Part shown: one piece after another, positions 8,427 to 16,500 of the stretch
Numbering within the stretch: the stretch's first letter is position 1
How the letters are laid out: the number at the start of each line of letters is the position of its first letter
From: Yoonia sp. I 8.24
GTDB taxonomy: Bacteria > Pseudomonadota > Alphaproteobacteria > Rhodobacterales > Rhodobacteraceae
Assembly (NCBI RefSeq): GCF_022096995.1
Contig: NZ_JACXGQ010000008.1
Coordinates: forward strand, 1 to 64,000
Direction: 5' to 3'
Length of the DNA stretch: 64,000 nucleotides
Made by a program: the position numbers and the translations under genes
The notes under the pieces: model-generated
The model's database searches: none
Seen by the model: only the letters and a program-made list of their open reading frames with translations
Told to the model about the DNA's origin: nothing

Positions 8427-8449
8427 AGGGTGGGCTGAAAGGTGGGCTG
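8427..8449 (+). repeat. Two AAGGTGGGCT repeats near the right island end
   Basis: Cores agggtgggct (8428-8437) and aaaggtgggct (8439-8449) stand 11 bases apart. They match the repeats before the integrase at 3517-3578. They lie about 50 bases from the tRNA end and fit second-arm binding sites of the integrase. Confidence 0.4.
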
Positions 8450-8500
8450 AAATAGCAGTTATTCAATTTATCTATTTAAAGCAGTGGTTTATTGAAGTAT

Positions 8501-8517
8501 TTGGTGCCCAGGAGAGG
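8501..8517. repeat. Right attachment-site repeat inside tRNA-Leu
   Basis: It reads ttggtgcccaggagagg and contains the CCA end and the 3' acceptor strand of the tRNA gene. It matches the left copy at 3386-3402 at 16 of 17 positions. The tRNA gene is left intact by the insertion. Confidence 0.75.
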
Positions 8518-8587
8518 ACTCGAACCTCCACGTCCATACAGACACCAGCACCTGAAGCTGGCGCGTCTACCATTCCGCCACCTGGGC
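8502..8587 (-). tRNA. tRNA-Leu (anticodon CAG)
   Basis: The reverse strand folds as an 86-nt class II tRNA. The acceptor stem is GCCCAGG/CCTGGGC, followed by an encoded CCA. The D-arm begins TGGCGGAATGGTAGACGC. The anticodon stem CCAGC/GCTGG holds loop TTCAGGT with anticodon CAG. A long variable arm follows, then a T-arm with GGTTCGAGTCC. It reads CUG codons. Its 3' end is the island attachment site. Confidence 0.97.
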
Positions 8588-8603
8588 AGGTGTCGTGGGG
8601 GCG

Positions 8604-8631
8604 ATGTAAGGCTGGACGGGGGCACTGTCAA
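8604..8631 (-). promoter_or_regulatory. Sigma-70-type promoter of tRNA-Leu
   Basis: On the reverse strand a perfect TTGACA (8626-8631) and TTACAT (8604-8609) are 16 bases apart. The expected transcription start lies a few bases before the 5' end of tRNA-Leu at 8587. Confidence 0.65.
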
Positions 8632-8750
8632 CGCGATTCGACTTGAAAATTGCGACCAAGCGGGAACGCGATGCAGATTCATTTCAAATGCGCCTTGTCT
8701 GGCCTTGGGTGGCCGGGTAAACCGGGCGAAACAAGCAACGAGGCCAAGCC

Positions 8751-9728
8751 ATGTCTAAGCTAGTCACCATATTCGGCGGTTCGGGTTTTGTGGGGCGCTA
8801 TATTGCCCGACGCATGGCTCTTGAAGGATGGCGCGTCCGCGTTGCGGTCCGTACCGTGAACGAGGCGATGTTCGTGCGCCCTTACGGTGTTGTCGGACAG
8901 GTAGAGCCAATTTTTTGCAATATCCGTGACGATGCTAGCGTTGCCTCTGCAACCGAGGGCGCAGATGCGGTTGTGAACTGTGTTGGTCTTTTAGATGAAG
9001 TTGGCAAAAACACTTTTGACGCGGTGCATGCCGAAGGTGCCGGACGTATCGCAAGGATCGCTGCGGAACTGAATGTTGCCCGTATGGTGCATATTTCGGC
9101 TGTTGGCGCAGATGAAAACGCGCCAAGCCAGTACTGCCGTACCAAAGCCGCGGGCGAAGCCACGGTTCAACAGTATTTCCCTGGTGCCGTGATTTTGCGT
9201 CCCTCAATTGTGTTTGGCCCAGAAGATACTTTCTTTAACCGGTTTGCGGGCATGTCGCGCTTTGGCCCGGTCTTGCCGATCATCGGCGCCGATACCCTGT
9301 TCCAACCGGTCTATGTCGACGATGTTGCCGCCGCCGCTGCCAAAGCCGTGATAGGCGATGCCGAGGCTGGCGTTTACGAACTGGGCGGTCCTGATGTGCT
9401 GACCATGCGTGGCCTGATTAAAAAGATGCTGACCGTTGTGCGTCGCCGTCGTTTGGTTGTGAATATTCCGTTCGGAATTGCCCGCATGATGGCTTGGGGG
9501 TTTGGTGTTGGCCGGACTTTGTCGCTCGGTTTGGTCAAAGGGCCAGTTACCAAGGATCAGGTCAAAAGCTTGACCGTGGACAATGTTGTTACTGGGGCGA
9601 ATGGTTTGGATAGCTTTGGCATCCAGCCGACCTCGCTTGATGCAGTGCTGCCTGATTATCTGTGGCGTTTCCGCCCGTCGGGTCAGTACGACGCGATCAA
9701 AGAATCAGCCAAAAACCTAAAGGCCTAA
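8751..9728 (+). CDS. NDUFA9-like NAD(P)-binding protein (complex I-associated SDR family)
   Basis: This 325-residue protein is an atypical short-chain dehydrogenase. It opens with a Rossmann nucleotide-binding loop (IFGGSGFVGRYIA, residues 7-19). DAVVNCVGLL, HISAVGAD and YCRTKAAGE follow; the last holds the Tyr/Lys positions of extended SDRs. Then come RPSIVFGPED and FQPVYVDDVA. This motif set is that of the NDUFA9-like family, whose eukaryotic members are complex I subunits and which many alphaproteobacteria carry. A role in stabilising complex I is known only for relatives. Convergent with uppP, with stop codons overlapping by four bases. Confidence 0.88.
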   Translation: MSKLVTIFGGSGFVGRYIARRMALEGWRVRVAVRTVNEAMFVRPYGVVGQVEPIFCNIRDDASVASATEGADAVVNCVGLLDEVGKNTFDAVHAEGAGRIARIAAELNVARMVHISAVGADENAPSQYCRTKAAGEATVQQYFPGAVILRPSIVFGPEDTFFNRFAGMSRFGPVLPIIGADTLFQPVYVDDVAAAAAKAVIGDAEAGVYELGGPDVLTMRGLIKKMLTVVRRRRLVVNIPFGIARMMAWGFGVGRTLSLGLVKGPVTKDQVKSLTVDNVVTGANGLDSFGIQPTSLDAVLPDYLWRFRPSGQYDAIKESAKNLKA

Positions 9729-10528
9729 GTATAGGCGATCCACAGCAACAACACGCCCAACCCTAGTCGGTAGATGACGTAGGGCGTGTAGCTGACCGCG
9801 CGTAAAAGTCGCATCATTAAGGTCAGCGCGATCAGCGCCGCGACAAATGACATGCCAACGACCATGGCAATATCGCGCACTGCGCCGATATCTACGGTTC
9901 CAACCAGATCAAGCCCGAGCAGGCTCGCGGATGCGATAATCGTTGGGATCGACATCAGCATCGAAATGCGCGCCGCCTCTGAACGTGTATAGCCTAACAA
10001 CCGTGCGGCGGTGATTGTGATACCTGACCGTGAGGTACCGGGAATCAATGCGACCGCTTGCCATACACCCATCTTGATTGCGTCCTTAAGGGCCCAATCT
10101 TCGACGGTTTTTTCAGTTGGCCCGTTTTGGTCCGCCCAATACAGAACCAGCCCAAAGATCGTCATGGTCCATCCAATCACCGCGATTCCCCGCATTTGAT
10201 CGGATAGGCCGGTCAGTTTGAGGAAGAGGCCAAATAGGATCACCGGAATGGTCGCGACGATCAGGCCCATCGCAAGCCGTGCGCCTTGGGTGTCGATCTT
10301 GCCTTGCATCACGCGCAGCAACCCTTGTGTCGCAAGCCAAACATCGGCCCGAAAATACAAGATCACCGCAAGTAGTGTGCCAACATGTGCTGCGACATCA
10401 ATAACCTGCCCCTGATCATCAAGCCCGGTGAGAGAGGGAAGAAGGATCAGATGACCCGAAGATGAAACGGGCAGAAATTCTGTCACGCCTTGGATCAGCG
10501 CCACAAGTAGAAGATTGAAAGTCGTCAT
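9725..10528 (-). CDS. uppP: Undecaprenyl-diphosphatase
   Basis: An integral membrane enzyme that dephosphorylates undecaprenyl diphosphate, recycling the lipid carrier for peptidoglycan; overproduction gives bacitracin resistance in relatives. The 267 residues include the two family motifs: the N-terminal GVTEFLPVSSSGHL (residues 14-27) with catalytic Glu, Ser and His, and the later PGTSRSG near residue 172. About eight hydrophobic segments are visible. The start lies directly before the first helix. It is divergent from gltD, sharing a 217-bp intergenic region. Confidence 0.96.
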   Translation of the reverse strand: MTTFNLLLVALIQGVTEFLPVSSSGHLILLPSLTGLDDQGQVIDVAAHVGTLLAVILYFRADVWLATQGLLRVMQGKIDTQGARLAMGLIVATIPVILFGLFLKLTGLSDQMRGIAVIGWTMTIFGLVLYWADQNGPTEKTVEDWALKDAIKMGVWQAVALIPGTSRSGITITAARLLGYTRSEAARISMLMSIPTIIASASLLGLDLVGTVDIGAVRDIAMVVGMSFVAALIALTLMMRLLRAVSYTPYVIYRLGLGVLLLWIAYT

Positions 10529-10596
10529 TGTGATCTGCCTGCGATTCGCTTTTCCACAACCTAACCTGATGTATCGTTGGGGAAAGAGAGTAATTG

Positions 10597-10608
10597 GGTC
10601 CGATTTGG
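10597..10608 (+). promoter_or_regulatory. Shared 12-mer GGTCCGATTTGG upstream of gltD
   Basis: The same 12 bases occur again upstream of ilvE at 25538-25549, followed in both places by a similar A+T-rich stretch. Here the motif is followed by TCC, making a GGTCC-N5-GGTCC direct repeat. It lies between divergent uppP and gltD. It may be an operator or promoter element; the factor is unknown. Confidence 0.3.
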
Positions 10609-10745
10609 TCCTAATTTATCGACCGCAGCCAGTAAAATTCGCAAAAGCGTAGCAAATTTTTTTATATAGGTCAGTAATGCTGCCTTTTCTTTTCTGACAT
10701 CCTGTTCTACAAGGCAGTTCGCTCTGTAATATGGGAGGACAGCGG

Positions 10746-12173
10746 ATGGCTGGCCAGAAGATGCTAAAATTTACTGACGTAGACCGCGAGATGCCGCAAA
10801 AGCGCCCGCCAAATCTGCGCAAACAGGATTTTGGTGAAATCTATGCCGAGTTTGCAACGGCGAAAGCCGCAGAGCAAGCCAGCCGTTGTTCCCAATGTGG
10901 TGTTCCCTATTGCCAGTCGCACTGTCCGCTGCACAATAACATTCCCGATTGGCTGCGCCTGACTGCCGAAGGCCGCCTGCAAGAGGCTTATGAAATTAGC
11001 CAAGCGACAAATACATTCCCCGAGATTTGTGGCCGTATTTGCCCGCAAGATCGTCTTTGTGAGGGGAATTGTGTGATTGAACAATCCGGCCACGGCACGG
11101 TGACAATCGGGTCCGTTGAAAAATACATCACTGACACGGCGTTTGAAGAAGGTTGGGTTAAACCGATCACACCAAGCATGGAGCGCACCGATAGCGTCGG
11201 CATCATTGGGGCGGGCCCCGGTGGTCTGGCCGCCGCTGATATGCTGCGCCGCCAAGGCGTGCAGGTCACCGTTTATGATCGCTATGACCGCGGTGGCGGT
11301 TTGCTGACCTACGGCATTCCCGGCTTTAAGCTTGAAAAAGACGTTGTCATGAAACGAATGACGCAGCTGGAAGAAGGCGGCGTTGAATTCGTCCTGAATT
11401 GCAACGTCGGCGAAGATCTGTCGTTTGATGCAATCCGAGGCAAGCATGATGCGGTGTTGATTGCGACAGGTGTTTATAAGACCCGCGATCTTCCGGATTC
11501 AGATGCTGATGGCATCGTCAACGCGATTGATTTCTTGACCGTCAGCAACCGTACCGGGTTCGGTGATGTTGTTCCCGAGTTCGAAAGCGGTGAGCTGAAC
11601 GCTGCCGGCAAGCGCGTTGTCGTGATTGGCGGTGGTGATACTGCCATGGACTGCGTGCGCACGTCGATCCGCCAAGGCGCTGAAAGCGTGAAATGCCTTT
11701 ACCGTCGTGACCGCGCCAATATGCCCGGATCGCAACGCGAAGTCCAAAACGCCGAAGAAGAAGGTGTTGAATTTGTCTGGCTTGCCGCACCCGATGGGTT
11801 TGAAGGCGAAGCTGTCACGGGTGTGAAGGTGCAAAAGATGCGTCTTGGCGCGCCCGATGCGACTGGCCGTCAGGCCCCCGAAGTGATCGAGGGCGCTGAC
11901 TATGTAGAACCCGCTGACCTCGTGATCAAAGCGCTTGGTTTCTCGCCCGAGGATCTGCCAAAGCTTTGGGGTGTCGATGGGCTTGAAGTGACCCGTTGGG
12001 GCACAGTGAAGGCCGAATTCGAAACGGGTGCAACCAGCCTTGATGGTGTTTTTGCTGCTGGCGATATCGTGCGCGGCGCCTCGCTTGTCGTTTGGGCGAT
12101 CCGTGACGGGCGCGACAGCGCGGCTGCCATTTTGAACTATCTGAACGAAACCGCCGCCGTGGCTGCAGAATAA
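10746..12173 (+). CDS. gltD: Glutamate synthase (NADPH) small subunit
   Basis: It feeds electrons from NADPH through FAD to the large subunit GltB, which makes glutamate from glutamine and 2-oxoglutarate. The N-terminal Fe-S domain shows CSQCGVPYCQSHCPL and CGRICPQDRLCEGNC. Two Rossmann folds follow, GIIGAGPGGLAAADML for FAD and VIGGGDTAMDCVRT for NADPH, and the C-terminal FAAGDIVRGASLVVWA. The 475 residues match the family length. The ATG at 10746 has GGGAGG nine bases before it; the ATG at 10731 lies within that signal and is rejected. Same strand as gltB, but two secreted-protein genes stand between them. Confidence 0.97.
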   Translation: MAGQKMLKFTDVDREMPQKRPPNLRKQDFGEIYAEFATAKAAEQASRCSQCGVPYCQSHCPLHNNIPDWLRLTAEGRLQEAYEISQATNTFPEICGRICPQDRLCEGNCVIEQSGHGTVTIGSVEKYITDTAFEEGWVKPITPSMERTDSVGIIGAGPGGLAAADMLRRQGVQVTVYDRYDRGGGLLTYGIPGFKLEKDVVMKRMTQLEEGGVEFVLNCNVGEDLSFDAIRGKHDAVLIATGVYKTRDLPDSDADGIVNAIDFLTVSNRTGFGDVVPEFESGELNAAGKRVVVIGGGDTAMDCVRTSIRQGAESVKCLYRRDRANMPGSQREVQNAEEEGVEFVWLAAPDGFEGEAVTGVKVQKMRLGAPDATGRQAPEVIEGADYVEPADLVIKALGFSPEDLPKLWGVDGLEVTRWGTVKAEFETGATSLDGVFAAGDIVRGASLVVWAIRDGRDSAAAILNYLNETAAVAAE

Positions 12174-12212
12174 AATTCACCCTCTCACCATACTGACTGA
12201 AAAGGTTAAGAC

Positions 12213-12884
12213 ATGATGAAGTCCCTGATGACCCTTGCGCTCTTGACGTTGGCGAGCCCAGCCATCGCCCAGCAAAGCTTTGCGGCACCCGAAGGCTGCG
12301 AAGCCAAGCTGACTGTGCAGCAAAAAGGCTGTGTCATGGTGAATGTTTGGACCTGCGAAGCCGACAACCCCGGTGACCAATGGATCGCCTTGATCGGTCA
12401 GGGTGGCGTATTCAGCGTGCAGCGTGTCGACGGTGAATTCCAGTGGATGGAAACATATTCGGTACTGGGCGATGACTATTTGCGCGAACCCGTTGCAGAT
12501 CCGTCTTCACTGACTGAACTATTCGCGAACGACATTGATACGTGGGATTTCACCATCGAGACCGAAGATGGCCCCGAACGCAATGTCGGCTTTGATATGC
12601 TGACTGGGATCGCCTATGAAATTGACGGCGAAGAATTGTTGCAGACTGAATTTCAAGGCCAAACTCTGGACGCCGACGGCAACGTGCTGGACGCAAGTAG
12701 CGGCCGCCAATACGTCAGCAAAAAGCATCGCTTGTTCTTTTTCGGTGAATCTTGGCTTGATGAAAGCCCTGATCAGATTACCGATATGTCACCCGTTGAG
12801 TTTATCTATCCGGGCGAGCCGGGGTTCTTTGCAGATCAACCTGTTTATGAATGCAATGAAATCGAAGCGAGTTTTCAACCATGA
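12213..12884 (+). CDS. Secreted Cys-containing protein, paralog 1, within the glt locus
   Basis: A 223-residue protein with a clear Sec signal peptide (MMKSLMTLALLTLASPAIA, cleaved before QQ). The mature part has Cys in GCEAK, KGC, TCEA and near the end (YEC), which could form two disulfides in the periplasm. Shared marks with the next gene are an N-terminal P-x-GC segment, WTC/FTC, a QW-containing strand, L-[FL]-AN-[DG]-[IV]-D, and a C-terminal EFI[YF]PGEPGF. No known family is recognised. It lies 39 bases behind gltD, and its stop overlaps the next start by four bases, so it is co-transcribed with the glutamate synthase genes. Confidence 0.8.
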   Translation: MMKSLMTLALLTLASPAIAQQSFAAPEGCEAKLTVQQKGCVMVNVWTCEADNPGDQWIALIGQGGVFSVQRVDGEFQWMETYSVLGDDYLREPVADPSSLTELFANDIDTWDFTIETEDGPERNVGFDMLTGIAYEIDGEELLQTEFQGQTLDADGNVLDASSGRQYVSKKHRLFFFGESWLDESPDQITDMSPVEFIYPGEPGFFADQPVYECNEIEASFQP

Positions 12885-13591
12885 AAATGGTGGCGCTCCT
12901 TATGGTCGCGGCGAGCCCTGCAGCGGCACAAACCGGACCGGCGACGTTTAGCTTGCCGTCGGGGTGTACCGCCTATGTGACGACACAAAATGCAAGCTGC
13001 GAAGTCGAGCATCTTTTTACCTGCGCAGGTGACCCTTCGGGCCACCAACAGCGCGTGACGCTGGACGAGCAGGGAATGACTTTCCTAAGCGTCATTGATG
13101 CAGAGGCGCAATGGATCAGCAGTTTTTATCCCCGTGACGGGTATAACAAATGGCTTCTACCGGATGCTGCTGACCCAGCGTCGTTTTCCGAACTGCTGGC
13201 CAATGGTGTGGATCACTATGATTTTTACACCGATACGGATCGGTTTGGCGTGACCCATTACGTCGGGACTGACCGTTTGACTGGGCGTGAAGTGATCATT
13301 GACGGCGTGACGTTGCTGGAAACAGCATTTGAAATCACCGCTTCTGCGCCTGATGGCACCGTCATTTGGTCAACACGCGGCAACGAAACGATCAGCCCCG
13401 AATGGCGTCGGTTTTTTGGCGGTACGGGCGTAACCACATCATCGGCTGGCGAAGAACCCTTTGATGAACGCCCCATCGAATTCATCTTTCCCGGCGAGCC
13501 GGGTTTTCTAAGTACGCGGCCCAAACATGGCTGCGGCGTTGCGTTATCATCCGCACCATTTTCTGAGGAGACTACCTATGACCACCTATGA
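12881..13591 (+). CDS. Secreted Cys-containing protein, paralog 2, within the glt locus
   Basis: A 236-residue protein with a short signal peptide (MKMVALLMVAASPAAA). It is clearly related to the gene before it by the paired Cys positions (GCTAY, SC, FTC, HGC), the repeated QW and LLANGVD segments and the C-terminal EFIFPGEPGF. Its start overlaps the upstream stop (ATGA), and its end overlaps the gltB start region by 14 bases. The pair therefore arose by tandem duplication and is translationally coupled through to gltB. The function is unknown. Confidence 0.8.
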   Translation: MKMVALLMVAASPAAAQTGPATFSLPSGCTAYVTTQNASCEVEHLFTCAGDPSGHQQRVTLDEQGMTFLSVIDAEAQWISSFYPRDGYNKWLLPDAADPASFSELLANGVDHYDFYTDTDRFGVTHYVGTDRLTGREVIIDGVTLLETAFEITASAPDGTVIWSTRGNETISPEWRRFFGGTGVTTSSAGEEPFDERPIEFIFPGEPGFLSTRPKHGCGVALSSAPFSEETTYDHL

Positions 13592-16500
13592 TCAAGCTTG
13601 GGTCGCGGCTGAAGAAGCAAAGCGTAAATGGATGACCGAAAACGGTCTGTATGCTGACGAAGACGAACATTCGTCATGCGGTGTCGGTCTTGTGGTTGCC
13701 ATCGACGGGACCGCTTCGCGCGGTGTTGTTGAAAACGGTATTGATGCGCTTAAGGCGATTTGGCACCGCGGTGCTGTCGATGCGGACGGTAAAACAGGTG
13801 ATGGCGCGGGTATTCACGTGCAAATCCCCGGCCCGTTCTTTCAGGACCAAATCCGGCGCACCGGGCACGAACCCAAAGACGGCGAAAAAATTGCTGTTGG
13901 GCAGGTGTTCTTGCCACGCACAGATTTCGGTGCTCAAGAGCGTTGCCGCACGATCGTTGAATCCGAAGTGCTGCGCCTTGGTCACTATATCTATGGCTGG
14001 CGCCATGTGCCGGTAAGCACTGAATGTCTGGGTGAAAAAGCGAACGCGACCCGCCCCGAGATCGAACAAATTTTGATCCGTTGCGAAAAGGACATAGATG
14101 ATGAACAGTTCGAACGTGAGCTGTATATCATCCGCCGTCGTATCGAAAAAGCTGCGGCTGCAGCACAGATTAACGGTGTCTATATTTGTTCGCTGTCGTG
14201 CCGTTCAATCATCTATAAAGGCATGATGCTGGCCGAACAGGTTGCTGAGTTCTATCCAGACCTGATGGATGAGCGGTTTGAATCGGCCTTTGCGATTTAT
14301 CACCAGCGCTATTCAACCAACACATTCCCGCAGTGGTCCTTGGCACAGCCGTTCCGCATGTTGGCCCATAACGGCGAGATCAACACGCTTAAAGGCAACG
14401 TTAACTGGATGAAGTCTCACGAAATTCGCATGGCTTCTGGCGCGTTTGGGGACAAAGCAGAAGATATCAAACCGATTATCCCGTCGGGTGCATCGGATTC
14501 GTCTGCATTGGATTCAGTTTTTGAGGTTCTCGTGCGTGCGGGCCGCAATGCGCCAATGGCAAAAACGATGCTGGTTCCCGAAGCATGGGCACAGCAAGCC
14601 TCGGATATGCCGCAGGCTTGGCAAGATATGTACGCCTACTGCAACGCCGTGATGGAGCCATGGGATGGCCCGGCTGCGCTCGCGATGACCGATGGGCGCT
14701 GGGTGTGTGGTGGTCTTGACCGCAACGGCCTACGTCCGCTGCGCTACGTCGTGACAGGTGACGGGCTGCTGATCGCGGGGTCCGAGGTTGGGATGGTTCC
14801 GATCGACGAAGCGACTGTTGTCGAAAAAGGCGCGCTTGGCCCCGGCCAGATGATAGCGGTCGATATGGTCGAAGGTAAGCTTTACCATGACACCAAAATG
14901 AAAGACGTGCTGTCGTGCGCGCAGCCATTTGGTGACTGGATTGAAAAAGTTGTCGATCTGACCGGAGCGATGGGCGATGTACCCGAAGTCACATTGTTTG
15001 ACGGTGCTGATCTGCGCCAGCGTCAGGTTGCGGCCGGTTATTCCATCGAGGACCTTGAACAGGTGCTTGCGCCAATGGCCGAGGACGGCAAAGAAATGAT
15101 CGCGTCGATGGGGGATGATACCCCGTCTGCCGTGCTTTCGAGCGTTTATCGCCCGCTGTCGCATTTCTTCCGTCAGAACTTTAGCCAAGTCACCAACCCG
15201 CCGATCGACAGTTTGCGTGAAACACGCGTGATGTCGTTGAAAACCCGGTTCGGGAACCTCAAAAACGTGCTGGACGAAAATTCGTCCCAAGCCGAGATTC
15301 TGGTGCTCGAAAGCCCATTTGTGTCCAACGGTGAGTTTGATGAGATGGTCAGCCGCTTTGGTGGCAATGTGGCATTCATTGATTGTACGTTTGCGCAAGG
15401 GCGCGGCGCGTTGTCTGCAGGGCTTCAGCGCATCCGCGAAGAAGCTGAAGATGCTGTGCGTTCTGGCGCTGGACACCTTGTGCTGACCGACCAACACCAA
15501 GACGTTGACCGCGTGCCAATGCCGATGATCCTTGCAACATCTGCAGTGCATTCGGGGCTGACTGGCAAAGGACTAAGGACGTTCTGTTCAATCAACGTGC
15601 GGTCCGCCGAATGTATCGATCCGCATTACTTTGCGGTTCTGATCGGCTGTGGCGCGACCACTGTAAACGCCTATTTGGCCCAAGATTCGATTGCCAACCG
15701 TGTTGAACGCGGGCTGGTTGATGGCACCTTGGCCGAGGCCGTGGGCCGTTACCGCAAAGCGGTTGACGCAGGATTGCTGAAAATCATGGCGAAGATGGGG
15801 ATTTCCGTTCTGTCCTCTTACCGAGGTGGGCTCAACTTTGAGGCCGTCGGCCTGTCGCGCGCGATGGTTGCTGAATTCTTCCCCGGTATGCAAAGCCGTA
15901 TTTCGGGCATCGGTACCAGCGGTATCCAAACCAAGGTCGAAGAAGTGCACGCGCGCGGTTGGAAAAACCCGTCAGACATTCTGCCAATCGGTGGCTTCTA
16001 CAAGGCGCGCCGTACAGGCGAAAAGCACGCTTGGGAAGCCCAAACAATGCATATGCTGCAAGCGGCCTGTAACAACGCGTCCTACGCGATGTGGCAGCAA
16101 TACAGCAAGTCTATGCAATCCAACCCGCCGATCCACCTGCGCGATCTTTTGGCGATCAAACCGATGGCAAAACCTGTGCCGATTGAAGAGGTCGAAAGCA
16201 TCACCGCGATCCGTAAGCGTTTCGTGACGCCGGGCATGTCTTTGGGTGCGCTGTCACCTGAATCGCACCGGACCTTGTCTATTGCGATGAACCGCATCGG
16301 TGCAAAATCTGATTCCGGTGAAGGTGGCGAAAGCCCAGATGATTTCACCCCGGAGCCAAACGGTGACAACGCCTCGGCAAAGATTAAACAGGTTGCTTCA
16401 GGTCGCTTTGGCGTCACCGCAGAATATCTGCTTGCCTGTGAAGAGCTTGAGATCAAAGTTGCCCAAGGTGCCAAACCCGGCGAGGGCGGCCAGCTACCCG

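Larger units (their letters stand above)
3386..8517. mobile_element. Genomic island integrated at the 3' end of tRNA-Leu
   Basis: A 17-bp direct repeat (one mismatch) bounds about 5.1 kb: the left copy at 3386-3402, the right copy at 8501-8517 covering the 3' end of tRNA-Leu. Inside are a P4-type tyrosine recombinase, a cytosine-5 methyltransferase with an overlapping restriction endonuclease, a truncated second integrase and an IS21 remnant. Integration at tRNA 3' ends with duplication of the end is the known habit of such integrases. The integrase lies at the end far from the tRNA gene, which is less common. The second integrase remnant suggests repeated insertion at this site. Confidence 0.8.

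Noticed and set aside
10764-11447. 227-codon reverse ORF over gltD
   Set aside because: Antisense shadow of a clearly identified gene; no start signal and no recognisable domain.
14730-15551. 273-codon reverse ORF over gltB
   Set aside because: Antisense shadow; His/Arg-rich composition typical of reverse frames in G+C-rich genes.
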